NCBI GenBank assembly: GCA_024743095.1
Contig: JANSXF010000006.1
Span: forward strand, 1 to 64,000
Source: Flavobacteriaceae bacterium
Lineage (GTDB): Bacteria > Bacteroidota > Bacteroidia > Flavobacteriales > Flavobacteriaceae
DNA: 64,000 bases
Direction of reading: 5' to 3'
The notes below the pieces were generated by a model. The model was not told the DNA's origin. It saw only the letters and a list, made by a program, of their open reading frames with translations, and did not search any database. The position numbers were made by a program, and so were the translations under genes. Positions 27,911 to 38,400 of the stretch are shown here, one piece after another. Every line of letters begins with the position of its first letter. Positions within the stretch are counted from its first letter, which is position 1.

Positions 27911-29266
27911 TTATAGTTGACCGACCACCTTTTTCACATTGTCCAAGGTCACTTCAATGTCCTCTTCCGAATGCGCAAAAGATATGCTGTTCTGTTTGAT
28001 TGCGACTGGGAAATTAAATATACCGTTTTCAATCAATTTTTTGCGGTATTCGGTGTCATATTGAAAATCATGGTTGTTCAAAATATCGTGAAAATCAACC
28101 GGGGCATGATCCATGAAGTATGTACAAAAAGCGGAACCTTGTCTTGCAATATGATGGGTGATTCCCTTAGCCGTGAAAATATCCTTCAATCCATCTTCCA
28201 TCAATTTCCCCAATCTATCCACATGTCCGTACACGTCCGCTTTAGGGTCTGCAAGTTTTTTTAAGGTTGCGATTGCCGCTGCCGTAGTCAATGGAAAGGC
28301 ATTAAAGGTACCTGCAATCAAGACCCTTTTGCTCTTATCTGGATGGATAAAATAATCCATAAATTCCTTTTTCCCTGCAATCACACCAAAGGGATAACCG
28401 TTGGCAACGGCTTTTCCAAAAGTGGAAAGATCGGGCTGGACGCCACAAATGGACTGATAACCGCCCAAGGCATGCCTGAAACCTGTCTTCACCTCGTCAA
28501 AAACAAGCAAAAATCCGTGTTCGTCGGCAAGTTTGCGCAGACCTTCCAAATATCCGGGTTCTGGTTTTACAATACCTATATTTTGTAGAACAGGCTCCAA
28601 CAACACGCAGGCAACTTCGTAACGTTTAAGGACATAGGCTATAGATTCCAAGTCATTGTAGTTGACCACATGCACCAAAGACTTGTGCAAATCTGGAACA
28701 CCCGCAGACAAGGAATCAAAGGGATACTCTCCCGGCGAGACACGATCACCAATATCCGCCTTTGCACTTATAACATTGCAGGCCACATCGTTATGCCATC
28801 CATTGTACCCCCCCTGCATCACTATGACATGGTCACGACCTGTCACCGCCCTTGCAATTCGTATAGCATGAAAAGTCGCTTCTGAACCCGTATTGGTAAT
28901 CTGTACTTTATCAGCAAAAGGAACACTTTTACAAAATAGTTCGGCAAACTCACCTTCCAGGGTAGTTGGCCCGGCTCCCATCAAAATGGAACTCCCGCCC
29001 AACGCCTCTGCCACAGCCTGGTTGATATCCGGGTCGTTATGGCCCAAAAATGAGGCTGCAAAGCCAGCCTGATAATCAATGTATTCTTTTCCGTCCACAT
29101 CCAACACCTTACTACCTCTACCGCTCCTAAAACAAATATTGGGATCTGCTTTTCTGTTCAAGGACACCACGCCACCGGGTATCCATTTCTCATTTTCTAA
29201 TAAAATGTCATTAGATTTTGATCTGATCATATTCTTTATATTATTATTTTCTAATGTTTTCTGCAT
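27911..29266 (-). CDS. Class III aminotransferase (glutamate-1-semialdehyde-aminomutase-like)
   Basis: A 451-residue PLP enzyme. The PLP lysine lies in STFGKAVANGYPFG, the phosphate-binding region is TNTGSEATFHAIRIAR, and DEVKTGFR gives the conserved Asp. Many family members catalyse aminomutase or transaminase steps with keto sugars or keto acids; the true hemL is expected elsewhere. It is the first gene of the 13-gene operon, directly behind the operator region. Start could be 29266 or 29230 (Met13). Its place next to the dehydratase suggests it moves an amino group on a pathway intermediate. Confidence 0.88.
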   Translation of the reverse strand: MQKTLENNNIKNMIRSKSNDILLENEKWIPGGVVSLNRKADPNICFRSGRGSKVLDVDGKEYIDYQAGFAASFLGHNDPDINQAVAEALGGSSILMGAGPTTLEGEFAELFCKSVPFADKVQITNTGSEATFHAIRIARAVTGRDHVIVMQGGYNGWHNDVACNVISAKADIGDRVSPGEYPFDSLSAGVPDLHKSLVHVVNYNDLESIAYVLKRYEVACVLLEPVLQNIGIVKPEPGYLEGLRKLADEHGFLLVFDEVKTGFRHALGGYQSICGVQPDLSTFGKAVANGYPFGVIAGKKEFMDYFIHPDKSKRVLIAGTFNAFPLTTAAAIATLKKLADPKADVYGHVDRLGKLMEDGLKDIFTAKGITHHIARQGSAFCTYFMDHAPVDFHDILNNHDFQYDTEYRKKLIENGIFNFPVAIKQNSISFAHSEEDIEVTLDNVKKVVGQL

Positions 29267-29370
29267 GGATGTGACTCGTAAAGGATGTAAATGTCAGGTG
29301 AACTTAATTGAACATCAAAATACAATGACTACCATTGAATGCATTTAATGAATACTAAATTATGTATTTT

Positions 29371-29380
29371 TTGTATACAA
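29371..29380. promoter_or_regulatory. Candidate GntR operator between the operon and the lactonase gene
   Basis: A perfect palindrome TTGTATACAA, inside a shared 12-mer beginning TTTTG, in the 139-base divergent gap between the aminotransferase and SMP-30 genes. It has the TNGTATACNA pattern of UxuR/ExuR-type GntR regulators. The same decamer recurs at 38771. Confidence 0.55.
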
Positions 29381-29405
29381 TTATAACTTATTTTAATTTA
29401 TTTTT

Positions 29406-30221
29406 ATGAATAAACTATCAGATATGTCCGTTTTACTCAAAAATCTCCAGTTTCCTGAGGGGCCAGCGTTCGATTCCAAGGGCACATTATGGTTTGTTGA
29501 ACAGCAAAATGGTTGTTTGAGCGAGTACTCCACAGGTATGCTGAGACGCCATAAGGTAGGTGGGCGCCCTAACGGCATTGCTTTTGATAGAGAAGGATTG
29601 CTATGGTTCTGTGACTCCCTTCGCAATGAAATCAGGACCTATGACCCTGTTTCCGAAACCACACAAACAGTCATTTCACATCTGGAAAATGAAACCCTTA
29701 ACCTTCCAAATGATTTGACCTTTGATGCACAGGGGAATCTTTTATTTACATGTTCCGGAGAAGAACTCCATAAGGGAGATGGATATATTTGTGCTTGGAG
29801 CCCTACAAAGGGATTGGTAAAAATAGGCAGTAACCTATTTTACCCGAACGGTCTTGCCTTTAATCAGGACAAAACCGTGCTATACATTGCAGAGACCGGG
29901 ACAAAACATATCTGGAAAGGCCGATGGAACGGCAATACCTTCACTTGGAAAAAACCTAAAATATTCACTAATACCGGTGGCCCCATTGGACCTGATGGAA
30001 TTGCATTTGATGAGGAGGGTTTTCTCTACATAGCCGTGTTTGGTTCCTCCAAGGTCCATGTATATCGAAATGATGGGGAACTGCACAAGAAAATTGACCT
30101 TACTGGATCCAATCCAACCAACTGCGCATTTGATCCATTTGGAATATTAGGACTCGTCATTACTGAAGCAGAAAAGGGGCAATTGCTCAGCTATAAAACA
30201 GATTCAAAGGGAATCATCTAA
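29406..30221 (+). CDS. SMP-30/gluconolactonase-type lactonase
   Basis: A 271-residue six-bladed beta-propeller hydrolase without signal peptide. Family motifs: EGPAFDSKGTLWFVEQ with the first metal Glu, GRPNGIAFDREG, LNLPNDLTFDAQGNL with the ligand Asn and Asp, and GPDGIAFDEEGFLYIA. It should open a sugar lactone to the free acid, between a sugar dehydrogenase and the enolase-type dehydratase. It is divergent from the operon and shares its operator region. Confidence 0.9.
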   Translation: MNKLSDMSVLLKNLQFPEGPAFDSKGTLWFVEQQNGCLSEYSTGMLRRHKVGGRPNGIAFDREGLLWFCDSLRNEIRTYDPVSETTQTVISHLENETLNLPNDLTFDAQGNLLFTCSGEELHKGDGYICAWSPTKGLVKIGSNLFYPNGLAFNQDKTVLYIAETGTKHIWKGRWNGNTFTWKKPKIFTNTGGPIGPDGIAFDEEGFLYIAVFGSSKVHVYRNDGELHKKIDLTGSNPTNCAFDPFGILGLVITEAEKGQLLSYKTDSKGII

Positions 30222-30256
30222 ATTCAAAGATCAAACAATCCATCTCTGATTCATTA

Positions 30257-30892
30257 TCAAAACTCAATAGCCTCTCTTTCTCCCCGGTCCAAATGCCCTA
30301 TGAGCGTATCGACTGATTGTCCAAAATCACCCTTTTTTAGTGCCTCGACAATCTTACGATGCTCCATATCGGTTTGCTTATAATCATCCATATGACTCAA
30401 CGCATTACCTAATTTAAGATGAAACAACGGGATATTGCTGTTGTTGTAGAATTGAATCAAGCGTTCATTTCCTGTTGATTCAATGATTTTTTCATGAAAC
30501 CGGACATCTGCCTCACAAGCACCGCCAAAGTATCCTTTTTCCACCATGGATGTGAAATCATCACATATCAATTCAAGCTCTTTAATGACTTCCTTGTCCC
30601 TTTTATTGAACAATATTTTCAAAGCGCCGACCTCGATCAACTCACGTAATTCTCGTATTTCCTTTATGTCGTCCGGAGTAATTTTTTTTACAAAGCATCC
30701 ACCCCTTTCCCCGAATTCGACCAAATGCTCCCCAGCCAATCGCATAAATGCCTCACGGATGGCGACCCGGCTTACATCAAGTTTTTTTGCCCATGCACTT
30801 TCAACCAACCTCACACCCCCTACGAGTTGATTGGACAATATTTTCTTCCGTATTTCCAAATACGTTTTATATGACAACGAATCTTCCTTCAT
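30257..30892 (-). CDS. GntR-family regulator with FCD ligand domain
   Basis: A 211-residue transcription regulator. The winged helix at the N-terminus (LVESAWAKKLDVSRVAIREA, then FMRLAGEHLV) binds DNA; the rest is an FCD alpha-helical ligand domain (REL, then RFHEKIIESTGNERLI, a metal/organic-acid site in relatives). UxuR, ExuR and other regulators of sugar-acid use belong here. It lies between the lactonase and the lyase genes. A half-site pattern typical of the family stands 41 bases before its start, suggesting autoregulation. Confidence 0.92.
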   Translation of the reverse strand: MKEDSLSYKTYLEIRKKILSNQLVGGVRLVESAWAKKLDVSRVAIREAFMRLAGEHLVEFGERGGCFVKKITPDDIKEIRELRELIEVGALKILFNKRDKEVIKELELICDDFTSMVEKGYFGGACEADVRFHEKIIESTGNERLIQFYNNSNIPLFHLKLGNALSHMDDYKQTDMEHRKIVEALKKGDFGQSVDTLIGHLDRGEREAIEF

Positions 30893-30932
30893 TTTGTATT
30901 CGTTTTAACCCAAAAATAGGTAAATGAACTTG

Positions 30933-30943
30933 TTGTTATACTA
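30933..30943. promoter_or_regulatory. Candidate operator before the GntR gene
   Basis: The 11-mer TTGTTATACTA fits the FadR-type consensus TNGTNNNACNA and lies between the start of the regulator and the end of the lyase gene. It differs in spacing from the TTGTATACAA sites, so it may be weaker. Confidence 0.35.
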
Positions 30944-30997
30944 TTTTATCATTAATTCCAGGCAACCTCCTGGTCTCACCTATACCACCTATATAAT

Positions 30998-33748
30998 CTA
31001 ATTTGCATCCGGCAGGATGGATTCCGAGGGAATATAGGATCGTCCGGGTCCAACAAAATATTCTCCTCCGTTGCTCCTGAAACTTACTACATTTTTCCCA
31101 AAACCAACTAGAATATTGGCATTCAATTTGCTTTTTTTATCGTATACGTTCCAATATCCTTCTTTGATTCCCGCAAAAATTACTTCTACTTCCTTTCCTT
31201 CATCAGGAATGGTCACCTTGATGGACTCATCCAGTAATTCCTTTCCTTTTGAAATGTAAACCATTTTATCCGCCAAGCGGACAAGATAATAGGTGTCAAA
31301 CTCTTTGAAATCAACCCTGAGTGCTGTGGCTTCTCCATCCACCATCTGAAAGACTGTCAGGAATTTATCATTTTTACGTTCCTTTTTAGGGGAGTACATG
31401 ATTCGATAGCCGTTGGCTTCAGGCCAATTGGAATTGACTTCATATTTGGTTCCGAAAACATGGGTCGATTCTTTCCCGCCCAATATCTGCAGCATACGAT
31501 CTTCAGGCTTGGGAACCAACATATCCACATAAGTTTTCCCCACTTTTCCATCCAGCTCACTGCTCAATATTAACCTATTTTCAAGTGTTGCCGGAGCATT
31601 CAGGGTGTTAATCTGCCAGTATTTCTGAAACGTAGCGTCCTGGACTTGCATGTCGTCCGTCAAGATTATGGCCGCAGGCACATCTTGTCGCTCTAGGTTC
31701 AAGAACAGGAAACCCCTGGAATAAGACTCCATTTTTGAGGTATATGCAGCCGTTAAATCCATATTATAATAGCTAAAGGATGGGACATCCGTATCCTTAC
31801 CCGTTGCCGAAGATCGTACAAAACCAACATTGAACCACGGATCTGTTTTTGTCTCTTCGGGGGTTTTGGGAAACCTTTGGCTAAATCGCGTTCCGCCATC
31901 GTTGGTCTTTGTCCGAAACAATAGTTTTTCATCAGGATCAACAGCAAGCATTAAACTGTGCGAAATAGATCGTTTATTAAAGTTGAAATCATACGGAGAA
32001 CCGTAGGACAAATAAAGCCCGAGATCACCCACTTGTATTCCCCGGAAATAGATCTGCAAAGCTCCTGCATCAGCATGCTGGTGGTTACCAAAATGGTATC
32101 CCCCTCCTTTGATTTCCGCCACCACATTGTCGCTGTCCTTGTTTTGGTCCCATCCGGTCCGGGCGACCATGGACCCCAACACAGGTCCAAAATCCTTGGT
32201 CAAGGGAAGCTGGCCTAAATCAAAATCTGCCTTTAGTTGGGGGTCGTTGAGCAATAGGAACAGGACCGGATTGTTCGACAGTGCCCCTTGTTTATAGAAC
32301 TCCCCCTTGATCAATGGGTTCCCGGAAAATGCATAGCACAAAAGCATGGTCTGCGGATTGCTCCAGTAAAAGTCATCACTACTGGAGTATTTGACACTGA
32401 ACATATCGCCATCCCTCAACATTTTACCATCGGGTGTGCGCATGTACAGCCAATAATCGGTCATGTTCTTGATGTTGTCATCAAAGACGGAGTATCCCAA
32501 CATTCTATAGTACAGCCATACCGCATGCATTTCCCAACCAAAGCGATATCCGCCATAATCTATTCCTTGGTTATGCCTTGGGGATTGGTACTCAAACTTG
32601 CGCATGGGCACCAATTGTTCCAAAATGGTATACGAAACATACTTATAGGGTTCGGGGTCCTCATCATATACGGCCAAACTCCAGGCCAACATATCCCTAC
32701 AGATCTGGGCCTCGTTTCCGTGTCCGTTTATGATGCTCTCCAGCCCGTAGAACGGGGGCCAACCAATTTCCATGTCACGCACCAGGCGCTTAAAGTCCTT
32801 TTGTAAGGTGGATTTGGTTTCTTCATCCATCAACGGATAGCACCAATCATAGACCAATGCCCCTGTATAGAGTGCCCTGCCCACTTCGCGTGTAATGTCG
32901 CCATAGGTAACATTACCAAATTCAAGGACCGAGAGGTAGTCCACGAGCAACTGCACAGCTTCCTTGCCGACCGTGGCATCTTGGGTCATCAGGAAATAAA
33001 ATGCCTTTTGCTCTATGGCCTTCTCCAATTTTTCATTGTGGAATATTTCCTTATCCAAATCAAAATCGAACGAATAGGGACTCAACGCCGCATTCTTCAC
33101 CTTATCCCAAGCCTCTTTGTTTTCCGAGGAAGTCAAACGGCTTTTTACAATGGGCAGGCTCTCCTTGTTCACCCACAGTCTTGGCCGATCCGTGATTGGC
33201 TTTATTTTTGGCACATAGACCTCTGCTTCTGGAGGTGCGGTGGGGGCCACATAGGGTTTTATGGTAATGGTGGAAAGGGCCAAGTTGTTTGGCAGCCAAA
33301 TTTTCAGCTTTTGCTGCTTTCCAGAAATCTCAAATTTTCCCAATTCCTGATGACCTCCTTTGTAGCGATCGAACACGATACGTTTGGTTCTTCTTGAATC
33401 ACCCAACTGAAAAAAGGCATTCACCGTCAAGAGACCTGTTGTATCCTTCTTTTTCAAGGATTTCATATCGATTGGATATGCCTCTGATTCCAAAACATAT
33501 ATACCTTCTTGATGCACTTTCAATTCTACCTCGACATCGGGCCGAACCCTTTGATGGGGATTGGTAAGATGCTTTTTTAGGGCAACACCATAGGTTTCCT
33601 CTTCCGCTACTTTTACCTTTCTTGTTTTAGTGGTTTTTTCGTTGATATCCCCTTTATGCAATGGAAGGACAGAAGAAATGTTCTCCTGTCCTACAGCTTG
33701 CAATGTCCACAATATAAAGGCTACTATTAAAATATACTTATTGAACAT
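30998..33748 (-). CDS. Heparinase II/III-family polysaccharide lyase
   Basis: A 916-residue secreted protein (signal ending AVGQ). It has an N-terminal beta region, a helical toroid at about 190-490 with the INGHGNEAQICRDMLAWSL and PRHNQGIDYGGYR segments, and a heparinase II/III beta-sandwich from about 540, with GYHFGNHQHADAGALQIYF holding the metal and catalytic histidines. Such lyases cut uronate-containing polymers (alginate, heparinoids, others) by beta-elimination. No sulfatase, kinase or KduI-type gene is near, so the usual 4-deoxy-uronate pathway is not visible. It is 65 bases after the SusD gene, cotranscribed. Confidence 0.88.
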   Translation of the reverse strand: MFNKYILIVAFILWTLQAVGQENISSVLPLHKGDINEKTTKTRKVKVAEEETYGVALKKHLTNPHQRVRPDVEVELKVHQEGIYVLESEAYPIDMKSLKKKDTTGLLTVNAFFQLGDSRRTKRIVFDRYKGGHQELGKFEISGKQQKLKIWLPNNLALSTITIKPYVAPTAPPEAEVYVPKIKPITDRPRLWVNKESLPIVKSRLTSSENKEAWDKVKNAALSPYSFDFDLDKEIFHNEKLEKAIEQKAFYFLMTQDATVGKEAVQLLVDYLSVLEFGNVTYGDITREVGRALYTGALVYDWCYPLMDEETKSTLQKDFKRLVRDMEIGWPPFYGLESIINGHGNEAQICRDMLAWSLAVYDEDPEPYKYVSYTILEQLVPMRKFEYQSPRHNQGIDYGGYRFGWEMHAVWLYYRMLGYSVFDDNIKNMTDYWLYMRTPDGKMLRDGDMFSVKYSSSDDFYWSNPQTMLLCYAFSGNPLIKGEFYKQGALSNNPVLFLLLNDPQLKADFDLGQLPLTKDFGPVLGSMVARTGWDQNKDSDNVVAEIKGGGYHFGNHQHADAGALQIYFRGIQVGDLGLYLSYGSPYDFNFNKRSISHSLMLAVDPDEKLLFRTKTNDGGTRFSQRFPKTPEETKTDPWFNVGFVRSSATGKDTDVPSFSYYNMDLTAAYTSKMESYSRGFLFLNLERQDVPAAIILTDDMQVQDATFQKYWQINTLNAPATLENRLILSSELDGKVGKTYVDMLVPKPEDRMLQILGGKESTHVFGTKYEVNSNWPEANGYRIMYSPKKERKNDKFLTVFQMVDGEATALRVDFKEFDTYYLVRLADKMVYISKGKELLDESIKVTIPDEGKEVEVIFAGIKEGYWNVYDKKSKLNANILVGFGKNVVSFRSNGGEYFVGPGRSYIPSESILPDAN

Positions 33749-33813
33749 TTTCTACTTCAAATTAAAAAGGCCAAGGCCATAGGCAGCTGTCCAAAAATGG
33801 ACAGCCAAAATAC

Positions 33814-35430
33814 CTACCAACCTGGGTTCTGCGTCAAGGCCGGGTTCACATCAATTTCTGTTTGTGGAATTGGCCATAGATAGTAATGGTCGGGGAAGCC
33901 CCTCTGTCTTATATTCACTCCGGTAAACTCGGTCATCCATACCCCATCGACAACGTCTTTGGCGATGCCCCATCTGCGGATATCGGAGTAGCGCTGTCCT
34001 TCACCGCAAAGTTCCACCATACGCTCATGTCTGATCCTCTCCCGCATCACATCTTGACTCAAGCCAGAAGGCAGATCGGGCAAACCGGCCCTTTCGCGAA
34101 CAGCATTGACTGCATCATAAATGCTCTGGTCGCCAGGACTTGCCTCGTTCTTTGCTTCGGCATACATCAAAATAACATCGGCCAACCTGATGAGGGGGAA
34201 ATTTTGGGGCATATTGTTCTGCAAGGTATAGACGGAGCCTGTTTCCACAAATTTCCTCCATGCATAGCTTCCAGCCGTCCAAATTGGAACATAGGCCAAT
34301 GGATCCGATGTATCCACGGGAAACTTATAAAGATACTCCATATCGTTTCTGCCCACAAATGTAGACCACGGAACCACAATAGACTGCTGCATACGGGGGT
34401 CCCTATTTTCAAAAAGCTCTCTTACCGATTCTTCATCTTGCCAATCTTCAGGGTCGTTCGGGTCAAAAGTATCCCCTCCGGCGTCGGTAAAGTTTGCAAA
34501 ATCGAACGGTGTCCCATCGATCATTTCATAGGCATTGACCAATTTAGGGGTAGGCCTGGTCCGCTGCGAACCAGAAGTCGCCCCCATGGCATTACCATAG
34601 TTTCGGTCCGTGGCAATTCCATACCCTTGTTCAGCAATATACTGCACATCAAAAATGACCTCATCGTTATTGTTCCCTGCTACTTGAAACAAGCTATGGA
34701 AATCGTCTATCAAAGACCTGTCGCTGTTTTCCATTAGGTATTTGAAATCATCCGCGGCCTCTTCATACTGTTCGGCCCAAAGATGTGCCTTACCTCGCAT
34801 CGCCAATGCCGCCCACTTTGTAGCACGGCCTTTGTTGGACTGGTCATAGTTTTCGGAAAGTAAATCAAAAGCATCGGTCATATCGTTCACGATAAAATTG
34901 TATACCTCTTCCTCTGTGTTCCTTGGCTTATAGGTCTCGTCCACGTTCATTGCGGTTTCATATAGAGGCACACCTCCAAAGAAATCCCATAACTTGAAGT
35001 AAAAATAGCCCCTGAAGAACTTGGCCTCGCCCAAAATGCGATTCTTTGTGGCCTGGTTCATTTCAATATCGGGCACATTTTCCAAAACGGTATTTGCCCG
35101 GTAGATGCCTTTGTAGAATATCCCCCAAGAATTGGAGTAAAACGAGGCATTGGAAGGAAATGCCCCCGTTGTGAGACCAGTTGCCCAAGACTGATAGGAG
35201 ATATCGGTAAAGTCATCCATCATACCATAGATCACTATGCTGTTGGTGAATTCACGGTTGGCATCATAAAGGGCATTCACACCCATGATGGCATCTTGCT
35301 CTGATTGCCAGAATCCTCCTTCTGATAGGCCCACCAACGAATCCCTGTCAAGGAAATCATCGCTACATGAGCCCAAGGTAAAAATGGAAAGCAATGCCAG
35401 TAGTATTTTATTTATCTTATTAATCATCAC
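33814..35430 (-). CDS. SusD/RagB-type surface lipoprotein of the lyase locus
   Basis: A 538-residue lipoprotein with lipobox TLGSC, followed by SDDFLDRD. The helical TPR-like half contains ILGEAKFFRGYFYFKLWDFFGG and the C-terminal domain has RHERMVELCGEGQRYSDIRRW and the IPQTEIDVNPALTQNPGW ending: full-length and typical. It is seven bases from its SusC partner and captures the polymer at the cell surface. Confidence 0.95.
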   Translation of the reverse strand: MMINKINKILLALLSIFTLGSCSDDFLDRDSLVGLSEGGFWQSEQDAIMGVNALYDANREFTNSIVIYGMMDDFTDISYQSWATGLTTGAFPSNASFYSNSWGIFYKGIYRANTVLENVPDIEMNQATKNRILGEAKFFRGYFYFKLWDFFGGVPLYETAMNVDETYKPRNTEEEVYNFIVNDMTDAFDLLSENYDQSNKGRATKWAALAMRGKAHLWAEQYEEAADDFKYLMENSDRSLIDDFHSLFQVAGNNNDEVIFDVQYIAEQGYGIATDRNYGNAMGATSGSQRTRPTPKLVNAYEMIDGTPFDFANFTDAGGDTFDPNDPEDWQDEESVRELFENRDPRMQQSIVVPWSTFVGRNDMEYLYKFPVDTSDPLAYVPIWTAGSYAWRKFVETGSVYTLQNNMPQNFPLIRLADVILMYAEAKNEASPGDQSIYDAVNAVRERAGLPDLPSGLSQDVMRERIRHERMVELCGEGQRYSDIRRWGIAKDVVDGVWMTEFTGVNIRQRGFPDHYYLWPIPQTEIDVNPALTQNPGW

Positions 35431-35437
35431 TTTTCTT

Positions 35438-38400
35438 TTAAAATGTTAAATTCAGTCCAACTACCCATTGCTTCATCAAAGGATATGAAATACCCGCATT
35501 TTCAGGATTGTACCCATCAAATTTCGTGAACGTAAAGTAGTTCTCAAGGTTAGTATATATCCTTAGTCTGTCCACTTTAAATTTAGAAGTCACTTCCTCG
35601 GGCAAAACGTACCCCAACTGCAACGATTTGATTCGGAAGTACGATGTATCATACAACCAGTAATCACTATAAGCCGTATTCAATGCTGATCCCGATGTAT
35701 GTAGCCTAGGATATACCGTGGAAGGGTTTTCTGGTGTCCAACGGTTCAGAATCTCTTTGCGCTGCAAAAAGCCCTCGTTTATATTGAAGGTATTGAAGCC
35801 GTCATTTCCCCAATATTGCTTTACGCCTTCCGCTCCTTGAGCCACTACATTCAAGTCAAAACCTTTGTAGCCAACATTGAAATTGAAGCCATAGGTTATT
35901 TTAGGCAGGGCCGAATAGTCCTTGACCACTCTATCTTGGTCATCGAAGACCATGTCCCCATTAGTATCCTTATACAACATGTCCCCAGGTCCAGGCGTAC
36001 CTCCAACATAGGAACCAAAGGTATAACCATTTGCCAATAACGCGTCAACCTCGGACTGATCTTGGATAATCCTGTCAAATTCCAAAAGATAAAAACTGTT
36101 GAACGCACTGCCTTCTTCCGTAATGGTCGCAGCATTTATGGATTGGTCACCGTTAAACTTGGTCACATTGTTCTTCACGGTGGATAGATTGCCCGCTATA
36201 TTATAGGTAAAATCCTGGCCAATATTTCCTTGATATCCCAATTGGAACTCAAAGCCGGAATTGTCCATTTCCGCTATATTTTGCCATGGAGGTGAAAAAT
36301 TGCCCAATACCAAGGGAATTGGAATCTTGGTCAAAATATCGCTGGTTGTTTTATTGTAATATTCCATGGACAAGTTCAGTCTTCTGGACAACAATGATAA
36401 GTCCAAACCAACGTTTGTGATGGTCGTGGTCTCCCATTTCAACCTACTGTTTGCCAATTCAATCGGTGCAACCCCCTGCTGTAGTGAACCACCAAAAGGG
36501 TAGAGGTAAGACCCATACACTTCTTGGTATGAATAATCACCAATCCTATTGTTACCAAGTTTTCCCCAAGAGCCCCTTATTTTAATCTCGTCAAAGATAT
36601 TTTTCAACCCACTGACAAAAGATTCTTCCAAAATTCTCCATCCTGCTGAAAATGATGGGAAGAACCCCCATCGGTTCTCCTCAGCAAAACGGGAAGAACC
36701 ATCGTAACGAGCATTGGCCTCGAACAAATACTTTCCTTTGTAGTTATAGTTCAGCCTCCCGAAATAGGACCTCAGGGCATCATCTGTCCCCGACCCATTG
36801 GCCGATTCCAGATTGGTTCCGGCATCCAAGATATAGATGGCATCGTCCCCCAAAATATCGTTCTTCTTCGCATTGAATCTATCCAAACGGTTGTATTGCT
36901 GATCAAAGCCCACCAAAGCGGAAAGACTGTGGGTCCCATTGAAGGTTTCGTTGAAGCGCAAAAGTGAGGTCACCACAGTGGTGTAACTTCTAGTGCTCTG
37001 ATTAAAGAGACTATTGATACTAGGCCTTTTTTGGTATTCAAAATCAGTCTGGAGATTCCAAAGGGAGAATGGCCTAACGTAGATCCAATCCCTATTGTTG
37101 GCATAGTTCAATCCAAAGCTGTTTTCCCATTCCAGGTTCTTGAAGATATCAATGATACCATAGAACTTCAGGCCCAACTGCAATTTTTCGTAATTCCCTC
37201 TGGCATTGTCCACCAAGGCTCTAGGGTTTGACCCTTCGGGAAGACCTTGGAACATTTCCCCTCCATATCTTCCATCCTCATAAACTGGGATGACGCCTGG
37301 TGTTGTGTTTCGTATACTTGAGAAAAAGCTCCCTACATCAATAGGTCCTCTATCCGACCATGAACCAAAAACATTTCCGCCTAAGGTAAAGAAGTCCTTT
37401 ACTTTTGCATCCGCATTTATACGGAAGTTATATCTGGTATAGTCAGACCTGTCCAAGATTCCTTCGTTTTTCAAATAACCTAATGAAATGGCGAAGTTGC
37501 CTTTTTCACCTCCTCCACGAACGGACAGATTGTGCTCTGTGAGTATGGAGTTTTTCAGCATTTCATCATACCAATCCGTATTGGGATACAGTGGATTGCC
37601 ATTTGCGGATTCCCTTCTCCATTGATCGATAAGGGGAATGGGGTATTTTTCCATTCCTTCAGATTCGTTGACCAACTCCATATGGGTGGCCATATCCGAA
37701 ATAAAGTCTATCCTTTTGGCGGCGGATACCTGCCCCGTATATCCACTATAGGTGACCTTGAATTCTTCTCCTTTACCTCTTTTAGTTGTGACAAGGATTA
37801 CACCATTCGCCGCCCGGGACCCGTATATGGCCGATGACGATGCGTCTTTAAGCACAGATATGCTTTCCACATCATTGGGGTTCACATCATTTAGATTTCC
37901 AGGAATACCATCGATGACCACCAAAGGCGAGGCATCGTTCATGGTTCCCCTACCCCTTACCAATATATTGAAACCTTCTGCACCTGGAGCGGCCGAGGTT
38001 TGCGAAACATTCAAGCCTGAACTTAAACCTACCAAGGCAGATGAAAGGTTCATATTGGGGCGACTGCTAGTGGATTCGTTGAACACCACTGAATTGACAG
38101 CACCGGTAAGGTTCTCTTTCTTTTGGGTGCCATACCCCACCACAATAACCTCATCCAATTCTTTTGGTGCGGGTGCCAACACCACCAAGGCAGAATTCTC
38201 GGCCTGAAGCATTTGGTCCATAAAGCCTACCAGACTAAATTGTAGGACATCGCTTTCCTCCCCTGCTATGGAGTAGACCCCATCCGCATTGGAAAGCACT
38301 GACTGGCCTGTGGTCAAATTAAATATTTCTACATCTGGAAGCGGATTGCCGCTGGTGTCCGTAATCCGTCCGTTTATGGTATTCTGTTCATTAAAAGGCA

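Noticed and set aside
27911-29266. Aminotransferase as the haem-pathway hemL
   Set aside because: It belongs to the same superfamily, but it is the first gene of a catabolic operon and no haem genes are near, so a pathway-specific role is more likely.
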